Below, piece after piece: positions 17,183 through 25,442 of a stretch of 64,000 bases of DNA. The first letter of the stretch is position 1. Each line of letters begins with the position of its first letter. A model generated the notes under the pieces. The model did not search any database. It was not told the DNA's origin and saw nothing but the letters and a program-made list of their open reading frames with translations. The position numbers were made by a program, and so were the translations under genes. This DNA is from Chryseobacterium rhizoplanae (GTDB lineage Bacteria > Bacteroidota > Bacteroidia > Flavobacteriales > Weeksellaceae): contig NZ_FXTC01000014.1 in NCBI RefSeq assembly GCF_900182655.1, positions 1 through 64,000 of the forward strand, read 5' to 3'.

Positions 17183-18886
17183 TTATTTGGTATTTGCTGA
17201 GGTAACTGCATTAAGATCAATCCCCATTCCTGGTTTCAGCTGATCATTAACCAGCACAGGAAGTTTTCCCCATATTTTTGTTTTTCCGTTTAAAGCATCA
17301 GCAGCAGCGTTCATAGAGTCATCATTGTTTTCATAAGAGACAAGAACGGTTGAAACTTTTGAAATATCAATATCCTTTAATGCATAAGCACTTCCGAATA
17401 CATTCAGAATTACATTTTGATTTTTGGTAAGATCAGAAAGTACCTGCTTGGATTCTGCTGAAACTTTATAAGGTTTGTAAGCTGTTGAATTATCTTTATG
17501 GAAACCTACAATTACTGTTGATCCCGCTGGAATAGTATTTATTTCACCCGCTTTTTTGATGATTACATTGTTACCCAATCTGTTGGCAAAAGTCTGATAA
17601 GGGGCTTCTTCCAAAGGAACATAGTAAATCTGCTTTCCTGCAAGAGGAAGTAATTTCTTTTCATCCTTTAATAAAGTCAGGGCATTGGAATAAAGATTCT
17701 GTACCAGCTGGATATGAGAATTATTATTTAAATCAGCATTGATGTTTTCCGGATTTTTTGGTGTGTACTGTGTAAGGCCAAGGAAATACTTGGTCAACAA
17801 GATTTTTTTCACACTTTCTTCTACTCTGGATTGAGGAATTTCTCCTTTATCAATGGCTTTCTGAATCAGTTTTTTGCCTTCAGAAACGCCTTGTGAAAAA
17901 AGCATAATGTCATTTCCTGCTTTAAAAGCCATAGCATCCAGTTCTCCTGGTTTGTACTTATTGGCTACAGCACCCATGTTTAAAGCATCGGTAATGATTA
18001 AACCTTTATAACCCAATTTGTCTTTCAATAATCCGGTAATGATATTTTTAGAAACAGAAGCAGGAATTCCTTTTCCTGATTCTAAGCTTGGAACATATAA
18101 ATGAGCCACCATTACCCCGCCGATTCCTTTATTCATCAACGCTTTGAAGGGTGCCAGTTCTATTGTGTTAAGCCTTTCCATCGAATGGGAAACCACAGGA
18201 AGATCAAGGTGTGAGTCTGTGCTGGTATCTCCGTGTCCCGGGAAATGTTTAATTGCTGCTAAAATATTGTTATCCTGAAGACCATTGGAATAGGATAGGG
18301 CAGAACTGATTACATTATCTACTTCAGAACCAAAACTTCTGTTACCGATGATAGGATTATTAGGGTTGGTATTAACATCCACTACAGGAGCAAAATCCCA
18401 GTTGATTCCCATTCTGTGACAATCCTCAGCAATCTTTGCAGCCATCTGATACACAAGGTTTTTATCCTGAATAGCGCCCAATGTCATTGCCCATGGAAAT
18501 TTATGAGCAGTGGCTATTCTCTGGTACAGTCCCCATTCTGCATCCATACCAATCATCAAAGGAACTTTAGATTTTTGCTGAAATTCATTGACCAGGTTGA
18601 TTTCTCTTGCAGCATCGTCCTGCATTAGGATCAGACCGCCTATTTTATCATTTGTAACAATATTTCTTACCTGGCTGATATAATCTTCACCTTTATTGGT
18701 ATAAAGTGCCACAATAAAAAGCTGTCCTAGTTTTTCATCCTGAGAAAGGTTTTTATAGGTTTTGTCAACCCAGTGCTGAGCCTTTTTCAAATCTTCCTTA
18801 GAAGCATTTTTAGGCTGATATTGGGCGTTCACCTTAGGACTTATCAATGCGACAATAAAGAGTGAAGTATATAATAATTTCTTCAT
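17183..18886 (-). CDS. Exported GH3 beta-N-acetylhexosaminidase (NagZ-like)
   Basis: 567 residues from the ATG at 18886, chosen because it begins the signal peptide MKKLLYTSLFIVALISPKVNAQ; a frame extending 29 codons further upstream lacks such logic. The GH3 barrel shows the NagZ signature KHFPGHGDTSTDSH (213-226, with the Asp224/His226 dyad) and the nucleophile Asp300 in IITDALNMG. After about residue 390 an alpha/beta sandwich follows. The likely role is removal of GlcNAc from muropeptides or other GlcNAc conjugates in the periplasm or on the cell surface. It is the first gene of the run that continues into bshA. Confidence 0.9.
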   Translation of the reverse strand: MKKLLYTSLFIVALISPKVNAQYQPKNASKEDLKKAQHWVDKTYKNLSQDEKLGQLFIVALYTNKGEDYISQVRNIVTNDKIGGLILMQDDAAREINLVNEFQQKSKVPLMIGMDAEWGLYQRIATAHKFPWAMTLGAIQDKNLVYQMAAKIAEDCHRMGINWDFAPVVDVNTNPNNPIIGNRSFGSEVDNVISSALSYSNGLQDNNILAAIKHFPGHGDTSTDSHLDLPVVSHSMERLNTIELAPFKALMNKGIGGVMVAHLYVPSLESGKGIPASVSKNIITGLLKDKLGYKGLIITDALNMGAVANKYKPGELDAMAFKAGNDIMLFSQGVSEGKKLIQKAIDKGEIPQSRVEESVKKILLTKYFLGLTQYTPKNPENINADLNNNSHIQLVQNLYSNALTLLKDEKKLLPLAGKQIYYVPLEEAPYQTFANRLGNNVIIKKAGEINTIPAGSTVIVGFHKDNSTAYKPYKVSAESKQVLSDLTKNQNVILNVFGSAYALKDIDISKVSTVLVSYENNDDSMNAAADALNGKTKIWGKLPVLVNDQLKPGMGIDLNAVTSANTK

Positions 18887-19002
18887 GACTTTTTGAATAA
18901 GAACAAAAATACAATTAAAAAAATGAGGAAAACAAAGTTTTTGAGATTTTTGGTATATGATTTGAATACGCAATATAAATAATAACTAAACTTTAATAAG
19001 AA

Positions 19003-19551
19003 ATGAAAAAAATACTTCTCTTTTTATTCCTGGGCGCTGTAGGGTTTACTGCTTATAGCTGTGATAATAGTGATGACACTGTAGTACAGGGAACAGATTA
19101 TGATACTATAAACCAGTCGTTTGATATATCTCCTAGTTTTACTAAAATTGATGATAATCTTTACAGATGGAGCGATGATTTTAAAAGCCCATTAGTACAG
19201 TCCGATATGGTTCTTATTTATATGCAGGTTGGAACTGACGGAGGTTCTCCTATCTGGAAACTTCTTCCATATACACGTTATGTAGGTAATGCAAATAATG
19301 ATGCTGTAGATTATATTTTTGAATTCAGTAAATTTGCGGCTACCATTAATATTAATTCAACAGCTGCATTTAGTTTAACAGCTAATCCATCATATTACCA
19401 GAATAAAAATTTCAGAGTTCTTATACTTCCTGCGAATGGAACAGGAACTGGTGGTGCAAAAATGGCAAAAGGTACTGCTGTAGATTACAATGATTATAAG
19501 AGTGTAATCAAATATTACAATATTGACGAGTCTAAAATCAAGGCTAAATAA
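19003..19551 (+). CDS. Lipoprotein of unknown function
   Basis: 182 residues with a type II signal peptide (MKKILLFLFLGAVGFTAYSC, lipid-attached Cys20) followed by an acidic stretch. The mature part is rich in aromatic residues and beta strands (NLYRWSDDF, DMVLIYMQVGT, SPIWKLLPYTRYV). I do not recognise the family, although small lipoproteins of this shape are common in flavobacteria. It is divergent from the GH3 gene and ends at its own terminator. Confidence 0.75.
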   Translation: MKKILLFLFLGAVGFTAYSCDNSDDTVVQGTDYDTINQSFDISPSFTKIDDNLYRWSDDFKSPLVQSDMVLIYMQVGTDGGSPIWKLLPYTRYVGNANNDAVDYIFEFSKFAATININSTAAFSLTANPSYYQNKNFRVLILPANGTGTGGAKMAKGTAVDYNDYKSVIKYYNIDESKIKAK

Positions 19552-19584
19552 TTTAGAAATATCTTTTCAGTTTTTTATAATTAA

Positions 19585-19614
19585 AAAAGCTCCGGGAGAA
19601 ATCTCGGGGCTTTT
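19585..19614 (+). terminator. Rho-independent terminator
   Basis: AAAAGCTCCGGGA pairs with TCTCGGGGCTTTT across a short GAAA-type loop, with G-U pairs, and is followed by T residues. Confidence 0.75.
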
Positions 19615-19781
19615 GATTTTTAATGACCGGTTAATTAATAATCAATTTTGATTGTATAATTCAAGTGTTTTGTGAAGGATAGAAGAGAATTAAAGTATTG
19701 TCAATTAAAGACCTATTTGAGTACTTTACATGCGAAATAAGCGCGCTGAATTTAAATGATAATTCTTTAATAGTAAAAATA

Positions 19782-19812
19782 AAAAGCTTCAGAATTTCTG
19801 AAGCTTTTGTTG
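19782..19812. terminator. Terminator downstream of ribA
   Basis: A perfect 12-base stem AAAAGCTTCAGA / TCTGAAGCTTTT with a 3-base loop. On the minus strand it is followed by TTATTTTTA, so it closes the long minus-strand run ending in ribA. Confidence 0.8.
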
Positions 19813-19815
19813 TAT

Positions 19816-20412
19816 TTAGTTATCATTGTCATCCAATAGATGTCCAAAGAAATCTTTTTTTGTTTGCAGATATCCTTTGCTTATTTCGTTCGCGGGAATC
19901 TGTAGCGGTACTCTTGAATTAAGGTGAATATTGCTGTCTACCACATATTTTACCTTTTCAGGATTATTGGTGAGAAGGTTGATATCTTTTACATCCAGCA
20001 GATTAAGGATTTCAATGGCTACACCAAAGTTTCTGTCATCTGCAGGAAGTCCCAGTTCAAGATTGGCCTGTACAGTGTCCAAACCTTTTTCCTGCAGGGA
20101 ATATGCCTTCAGCTTATTGATGATCCCGATGTTTCTTCCTTCCTGGCGAAGGTAGATGATAATTCCACCGTTTTCATGGATGTATTTCATTGCAGCATCC
20201 AATTGTTGGCCGCATTCACATTTTTTTGAATGGAAAACTTCTCCGGTAATACATTCTGAATGGAAACGAACGTTGACAGGCTTTGAAAAATCTGTATTTT
20301 CAGCAACGATGGCCATATGAGGCATCCAGTCGTTTTCGTTTTCGGAGAAAGCTATCATTCGGAAAGTACCGTGTTCTGTAGGAACATTGGCTTCCGCCTG
20401 AATTTTAATCAT
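19816..20412 (-). CDS. ribA: GTP cyclohydrolase II
   Basis: 198 residues, the stand-alone form (not fused to the DHBP synthase RibB). It opens the imidazole ring of GTP as the first step of riboflavin synthesis. The zinc ligands Cys54, Cys65 and Cys67 (HSECITGEVFHSKKCECGQQL) coincide with E. coli numbering, and YLRQEGRNIGIINKLKAY is the substrate-binding signature. No FMN-riboswitch-like structure precedes it; it is the last gene of the preceding minus-strand run, 18 bases after a lipoprotein gene. Confidence 0.96.
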   Translation of the reverse strand: MIKIQAEANVPTEHGTFRMIAFSENENDWMPHMAIVAENTDFSKPVNVRFHSECITGEVFHSKKCECGQQLDAAMKYIHENGGIIIYLRQEGRNIGIINKLKAYSLQEKGLDTVQANLELGLPADDRNFGVAIEILNLLDVKDINLLTNNPEKVKYVVDSNIHLNSRVPLQIPANEISKGYLQTKKDFFGHLLDDNDN

Positions 20413-20430
20413 TGATAGTTCAATTAGTTT

Positions 20431-20889
20431 TTAACTTCCTGGCAAAGCATCTTCAATAACAGAGATATTGGTTTTTAAACGAACCAGATATCTGTTGAGA
20501 ACTTCATCGTCATCTCTGTCAAGATTCTGTCTTAGCTTTTGAATTTTTTTGTATGATTTTTCAAAGCTTTTAAGGGCTCTGCTCTTACCGGCAGAATTAC
20601 TGGCATCAATAGCATATAAATAATTCTGAAGGCTATATTTCAAACTGGTAACCTCATCATTCAACCCATTGTTTTTAAACTTGGGAAAAGTGGAGATCAT
20701 ATTTGAAATTTCAGAAGCATTTACATTTTCTTTAACATTGATATTAAAATTCTTCTTTGAGCCTCTGTCGGAATCAGAACCTTTGGTATCACTATAAAAA
20801 TTATTTGACAACGGGGAAAGGTTTAGCTTTTCCGTTGCACAGGAAGATGTTAATATGATAAGTACTCCAAGAAAAATTAGTCGTTTCAT
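20431..20889 (-). CDS. Small lipoprotein of unknown function
   Basis: 152 residues with a type II signal peptide (lipobox LTSSC, Cys17). The mature part is Ser/Asn-rich at first and then largely helical and basic (SFEKSYKKIQKLRQNLDRDDDEVLNRYLVRLKTNISVIEDALPGS). The start overlaps the stop of the DUF4254 gene by four bases (ATGA), so translation is probably coupled. I do not recognise a family. Confidence 0.8.
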   Translation of the reverse strand: MKRLIFLGVLIILTSSCATEKLNLSPLSNNFYSDTKGSDSDRGSKKNFNINVKENVNASEISNMISTFPKFKNNGLNDEVTSLKYSLQNYLYAIDASNSAGKSRALKSFEKSYKKIQKLRQNLDRDDDEVLNRYLVRLKTNISVIEDALPGS

Positions 20890-21500
20890 TTCTGTTGCCC
20901 TTTTTGATAAAGGATTGGGTTAAGACTTTCATCGTTATACATTTTCATTTGTTTGTATACTTTCATCTTAACGTTACCGTTTTCAATATCAGCAAGCAAC
21001 TGATTAATAGAAGTTGACAGGTCCTCTTTCTGAGTAAGCAGAACATCCAGTTTAGCCTGGCAGTTGTTTCTGTGTTCTTCAGAAGCAGATTCTCTATTCG
21101 CTTCTAACGACATATGATAAACCTTTAATGCAAGAATTGATAATCTGTCTACTGCCCAAGCGGGAGTTTCGGTATTTATTTTTGCGTCAGATTTAGGAGT
21201 TATATTTTCAAACTTAGTAAGGAACCAGCTGTCAATGTATTCTACCAGATCAGTTCTTTTCTGATTGGAAGCATCTATTGTTCTCTTGAGTTGAAGAGCT
21301 TCAGCCGGATCAATATTTTCATCTCTAATTATATCTTCCAGATGCCATTGAACGGTATCAATCCAGTTCTTTGCATACAAAATCCGTTCCAAAGTATCTT
21401 TTTCGAACGGGTTATTAATTAGAGTGTTAACGTCATCAGACACGTGATAGTCTTCAATGGCTTGATTGAAGACTTTCCATGCAGTCTCAGTAAATTTCAT
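20886..21500 (-). CDS. DUF4254 domain protein
   Basis: 204 residues, soluble and almost entirely helical, matching DUF4254 (FTETAWKVFNQAIEDYH, NPFEKDTLERILYAKNWIDTVQWHLEDIIRDENIDP, VDRLSILALKVYHM). No signal peptide is visible. The biochemical function is unknown to me. It lies 10 bases after tatA and overlaps the following lipoprotein gene by four bases. Confidence 0.85.
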   Translation of the reverse strand: MKFTETAWKVFNQAIEDYHVSDDVNTLINNPFEKDTLERILYAKNWIDTVQWHLEDIIRDENIDPAEALQLKRTIDASNQKRTDLVEYIDSWFLTKFENITPKSDAKINTETPAWAVDRLSILALKVYHMSLEANRESASEEHRNNCQAKLDVLLTQKEDLSTSINQLLADIENGNVKMKVYKQMKMYNDESLNPILYQKGQQK

Positions 21501-21510
21501 TAATGGAATT

Positions 21511-21723
21511 TTAGTTGCTTGGAGAATTAGTATCGTTCGAAGTTGGTTTCTTTTCAGAACCTGGCTTGTCTTCTTCTTTTACTGCATCTTTAAATTCCTT
21601 GATTCCTGAACCTACTCCTCTCATTAATTCCGGAATTTTCTTTCCTCCAAAAAGTAATACTAAAAGTATTGCTACGATAAGGATATGTTGCCAAGATAAG
21701 GCAAGTATTGTTAGTGTATTCAT
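21511..21723 (-). CDS. tatA: Sec-independent translocase subunit TatA/E
   Basis: 70 residues. A single transmembrane helix (WQHILIVAILLVLLFGG) is followed by the FGxKKxPEL hinge and an amphipathic helix (ELMRGVGSGIKEFKDAVKEE), then a disordered Pro/Ser-rich tail. This is the standard layout of TatA, which forms the pore for export of folded proteins. TatC is not in the window. Confidence 0.92.
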   Translation of the reverse strand: MNTLTILALSWQHILIVAILLVLLFGGKKIPELMRGVGSGIKEFKDAVKEEDKPGSEKKPTSNDTNSPSN

Positions 21724-21754
21724 CTCTTAAAATTTTTGCAAAGTTACACTTTTT

Positions 21755-23317
21755 TTAATATGAAATCCAACCTAATGGATCAACTGGTGTACTTCCATTC
21801 CATACTTGGAAATCAAGGGTATAAGCGCCATCAAAATCCTGAGCTATAGTCCCTATTGCAGTTCCTGATGAAACCTGCTGTCCTTTGGAAACATTGGCAT
21901 TGGATAAGTTGGAATAAATAGTAAAATACCCTCCGTGTTTAATAATTACGGTCTTGGTACCATCACTGCTCGCAACAACCGAAGATACGGTTCCCGGGAA
22001 TACAGATTTAGCACGTGTACCCGAAGGCACGGAAATTTTAATACCTGTATTGTCTTCAGAGATATTTTTGAAAACCGGGTGCTGCTGTCTTCCGAAACGG
22101 TGTGTGATTTGTCCGGCTCTGTCTGCAGGATAACCAAGTCTTCCTCTGTTGTCTGCAAAGTTGTTTCCGGTAGCGGTGGAGACTCCGTAGCTTGTCATTG
22201 CCTTTGTTTCAGCTGCTTTTTTATCTTCTTCTTTTCTCTTCGAAAGGGCAGCCTCTGCGGCTCTTGCAGCCGTTAATTTATCAGCAGCTTCTTTAGCTCT
22301 TGCATTGGCTTCATCTGATGCTTTTTTAGCAGCTATTCTTCTTGACTCATCTCTTGCATTGGCCTCTGCTTTGGCAGCATCTTCGCTGCGTTTTCTTTCT
22401 TCTTCAGCTCTTTTTGCTGCCAGATCTGCTGCTCTTTTAGCTTCAGCTTCAGCGAGTCTTCTTTCTCTTTCAAGGGCTTCTGCTCTTGCTTTGGCTTCAG
22501 CTTCAATTCTTGCTTTTTCTCTTTCAGCAGCTATTTTTGCCAAACGTATTTTTTCTGCTTCTGCTTTTCTTCTTGCTTCTTCCTCTGCTTTAGCAATTCT
22601 GATTTCCTCAGCAATAATAGCTCTGATCTGTCCTTCCAATGCTTTGGACTGAACTTGTTTCTGCTTAAGTTCAGCAGTCAGTTTGGATTCGTTTTTCTTA
22701 AAATCAGTGACCAATTGCTCTTTTTGGGCTCTTTCAGCGTTGATCGTCGCCAAATCCTTCTGTTGGTTTATCAGAAGGTTTGCTTTCTCTTTTACAGAGT
22801 TTTGTCTTTGTGCAATTGTTTTCTTGATCAGGTTGGCAGCATTGGTAATTTCAGCCGCTTTTTTATCCTGATAATCCGAGTATTGTTTCAGGTACTGTAC
22901 TCTACGGATACCTTCTCCTAGATTTTTGGCAGAAAGAATAAAAGTTACTTTGTTCTGTACGCCTTTATTTTTATAAGCATTCACCAAAACCTCAGCATAG
23001 TTTTTTCTCAATACAGCCAGTTCTTTATTCTGGCGGTTGATTTCCAGCTGGCGTAAATAGATATCATCCTCAATGAATCTTTTTTCTTTCTGAGTATTAT
23101 TATATACCTTCTCTCTTAAAACCAGCTTTTGGTTCACACTGGAAAGATAGGCTATAGAAAGCTTAGATTCACTTCTGGTTTTGGCTAAATCGGAATTTAT
23201 TTGTGCAATTTGTTTTTTAAGTTCGGCATTCTGCTTCTGCAGCTGTTCTTTGTTCTGTTGTCCCTGGTGCAGTCCAAACATCAAAACACCTATTAAAAAG
23301 CTAAATTTTTTAATCAT
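21755..23317 (-). CDS. EnvC-like murein hydrolase activator (coiled coil plus LytM)
   Basis: 520 residues. A signal peptide is followed by a long coiled coil (about 20-240), then a low-complexity Ala/Glu/Lys/Arg-rich segment (about 245-365), and a C-terminal LytM/M23 fold (about 415-520). The LytM zinc ligands look degenerate. The usual HxGxD is NTGIK here and the HxH strand is TLDFQ, although IIKHGGYFTIYSNL retains one His. Such degenerate LytM domains are typical of EnvC-type amidase activators in cell division. Its start overlaps the upstream DUF4292 stop by four bases. Activator rather than enzyme is my inference from the lost ligands. Confidence 0.85.
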   Translation of the reverse strand: MIKKFSFLIGVLMFGLHQGQQNKEQLQKQNAELKKQIAQINSDLAKTRSESKLSIAYLSSVNQKLVLREKVYNNTQKEKRFIEDDIYLRQLEINRQNKELAVLRKNYAEVLVNAYKNKGVQNKVTFILSAKNLGEGIRRVQYLKQYSDYQDKKAAEITNAANLIKKTIAQRQNSVKEKANLLINQQKDLATINAERAQKEQLVTDFKKNESKLTAELKQKQVQSKALEGQIRAIIAEEIRIAKAEEEARRKAEAEKIRLAKIAAEREKARIEAEAKARAEALERERRLAEAEAKRAADLAAKRAEEERKRSEDAAKAEANARDESRRIAAKKASDEANARAKEAADKLTAARAAEAALSKRKEEDKKAAETKAMTSYGVSTATGNNFADNRGRLGYPADRAGQITHRFGRQQHPVFKNISEDNTGIKISVPSGTRAKSVFPGTVSSVVASSDGTKTVIIKHGGYFTIYSNLSNANVSKGQQVSSGTAIGTIAQDFDGAYTLDFQVWNGSTPVDPLGWISY

Positions 23318-24165
23318 TTAATCTCAATTTTCTTATAACTGGATGGTACAGAATAAGGTGTTTCCATCCTCGAAAAGTCAAATTTCGTATTTTCCATTAA
23401 GATCTGACTAGATTTTGAGCCTTTTATAATTATTTTAACATTTTTCGGAAGGCGGATTCCTTCATATTCATTCCAGTCACTATACGAAACATCAAGTTCG
23501 TCTGAAGACTGGATATCTTTTAAATTGACGGACAATAAATCGTAATTAGTGTCATATTGAAGTGCAATTTTATATTCCCTGTTTTTTTCATCCGTCGTGA
23601 TTTTCTGATTGATGTTAGAAACCATTTTGAAGCCCTGTGCATTCTGCGTCAGATCAAACTGTCTGTCATTTATTTTGACAAAAGTTCTTCCTAAAAGGAT
23701 TTTCTCCAAAGATTTATAATCAATGAAATTAACGTTCAGTAAATTATTAAGATAATCAAAGTCAGAATCTATATAGGTTTTATTGATCTTATCCTGTCCT
23801 TTTATTCCCTCAGGAGTAGCAATACCTCTGGCTGCATTGATGAATAATGCTCTGAGATTCATCCACACCTTTTTATCATTTTCAATATAAACAGTAGCAT
23901 CAAGAGTAGGAACATAACTTCCTGTTTCTACACGAACTTTACTGTCTATCTTGATCTGTTCAAATTTGGGTGGAATCAATACATGTTCGAAAAAAGTGAG
24001 TTTATCCCTCACCGGCTGGTTTACATCTTTTGGATTTCCATTGTCTCTATCTACCGTTGTAGTAATGCTGTCCCGTGTCTGATCTGTATCATTTTGAACT
24101 TTGGTACGGGTCTTACAGGATGATAGGACAAGAAGCAGTAAAAGAAGGGGAATCCAATTTTTCAT
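23314..24165 (-). CDS. DUF4292 lipoprotein
   Basis: 283 residues from the ATG at 24165, chosen because it begins the lipoprotein signal (MKNWIPLLLLLLVLSSC); the longer frame adds 18 residues without signal logic. The mature part is a beta-rich LolA/LolB-like fold by family assignment (DUF4292), containing WMNLRALFINAARGIATPEG and a middle IDSDFDYLNNLLNV segment. A role in lipoprotein or outer-membrane handling is plausible. It is translationally coupled to the EnvC-like gene. Confidence 0.83.
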   Translation of the reverse strand: MKNWIPLLLLLLVLSSCKTRTKVQNDTDQTRDSITTTVDRDNGNPKDVNQPVRDKLTFFEHVLIPPKFEQIKIDSKVRVETGSYVPTLDATVYIENDKKVWMNLRALFINAARGIATPEGIKGQDKINKTYIDSDFDYLNNLLNVNFIDYKSLEKILLGRTFVKINDRQFDLTQNAQGFKMVSNINQKITTDEKNREYKIALQYDTNYDLLSVNLKDIQSSDELDVSYSDWNEYEGIRLPKNVKIIIKGSKSSQILMENTKFDFSRMETPYSVPSSYKKIEIK

Positions 24166-24211
24166 GTATTTATCTTTAATTAAAAAAATACGTTGCAATA
24201 TTAACGCCAAA

Positions 24212-24233
24212 CCACACAAAACATTTTGTGTGG
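24212..24233 (-). other. Intergenic hairpin between nucleotidyltransferase and DUF4292 genes
   Basis: CCACACAAAA and TTTTGTGTGG are perfect inverted partners separated by CA. On the minus strand the hairpin is followed by only a short T-rich TTTGGC, so it may be a weak terminator or an mRNA-processing site rather than a full stop within the run. Confidence 0.4.
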
Positions 24234-24273
24234 CCTGATGATATCTTGTTTAAGTTAAATAATTTCTACTCTT

Positions 24274-25290
24274 TTATTTGGATAGAAAATCTAAAACGGA
24301 ATAATCTCCCAAAGAAATTTCTCTGGCTACTCCGAAATATTGTGCAGAATTACCGATCATAGAATTGGAAAGGTTTCCATGATTGATTCTGGTGTTTTCC
24401 TGAATCAGGGAGTTTTCAATATTAGAATTAACAACTGTTGTATTGTTTCCTAATGAAACTCCTGGTCCTACTTTTGAGTTGGAGATTTTTACATTTTCAC
24501 CAATGAAGCACGGCTGAATAATCAAAGAATTTTCAATCACGGCAGAAGCCGGATGATTCTTCATTTCCTCTCTTTCGTATTCAAGGATTTTGCTGTTGGT
24601 TTCTACAGTGGCATTTTTATTACCGCAGTCCATCCAGTCATTTACTTTTCCAAGGGTAAACTTCGCTCCTTTAGATCTAAGGTTCTCAAGTGCTGTTGTC
24701 AGTTGATACTCACCTCCGTTTTTAATATCATTGTCCATGATATAGTTGATCTCTTCCATCAGTTTTTCAGCACTGTTGAAATAATAAATACCGATGATGG
24801 CAAGATCTGAAACGTAAGTAGTTGGTTTTTCAACAAAATCTGTGATAAAACCGTAGTTGTCTAATTTTACAACTCCGAAGGCAGATGGATCTTCCACGCT
24901 TTTTACCCAGATCACTCCATCAGAATTTTTGTCTAATTGGAAATCTGCACGGAAAAGAGTATCTGCAAAAGCAATAACGATATCTCCCTGCATAGACTGT
25001 TCAGCACATTTGATCGCATGAGCGGTGCCAAGAGGGTCGTTCTGATAATATATGCTTCCTTTTGCTCCCAGCTTTTCAGCGATCTGAATAAGGGATCTTT
25101 CGATCTCAGGACCAAAATCTCCGATGATAAAAGCTACCTCTTCAATATTTTCTCCTGCAACTTTAGCAATATCTTCCACCAATCTCTGTACGATAGGTTT
25201 TCCTGCAATAGGAATAAGCGGTTTTGGAACTGTCAGTGTATGTGGACGTAATCTGGAACCACGTCCAGCCATTGGGACAATAATTTTCAT
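24274..25290 (-). CDS. Sugar-phosphate nucleotidyltransferase
   Basis: 338 residues. The N-terminal nucleotidyltransferase domain has MAGRGSRLRPHTLTVPKPLIPIAGKP, and the D of AFADTLF together with the later Asp of NDWMDCGN as probable metal ligands. From about 250 a left-handed beta helix of hexapeptide-like repeats (SAVIENSLIIQPCFIGENVKI) follows. This is the GlmU/RmlA-like architecture that activates sugar-1-phosphates to NDP-sugars for envelope polysaccharides. The exact sugar cannot be read from sequence. It sits between a flippase and envelope lipoproteins. Confidence 0.88.
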   Translation of the reverse strand: MKIIVPMAGRGSRLRPHTLTVPKPLIPIAGKPIVQRLVEDIAKVAGENIEEVAFIIGDFGPEIERSLIQIAEKLGAKGSIYYQNDPLGTAHAIKCAEQSMQGDIVIAFADTLFRADFQLDKNSDGVIWVKSVEDPSAFGVVKLDNYGFITDFVEKPTTYVSDLAIIGIYYFNSAEKLMEEINYIMDNDIKNGGEYQLTTALENLRSKGAKFTLGKVNDWMDCGNKNATVETNSKILEYEREEMKNHPASAVIENSLIIQPCFIGENVKISNSKVGPGVSLGNNTTVVNSNIENSLIQENTRINHGNLSNSMIGNSAQYFGVAREISLGDYSVLDFLSK

Positions 25291-25442
25291 AAATTATATG
25301 TATAAAAGATGTTTTATTAGTTGTTTTTAATATTAGGTTAAAGATAATAATTAAAACCTTTGAGGAGTTATGATTTATATCTTTTTAAATAATTGTTTAA
25401 ATTAACAATAGGTTTGTTTACAAGCAAAATAAAGACCAAAGT

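Noticed and set aside
22305..22921. Open frames on the plus strand opposite the EnvC-like gene
   Set aside because: The minus-strand frame has a signal peptide, coiled coil and LytM fold. The plus-strand frames are Ala/Ser/Leu-rich mirror images of Glu/Ala/Lys codons.
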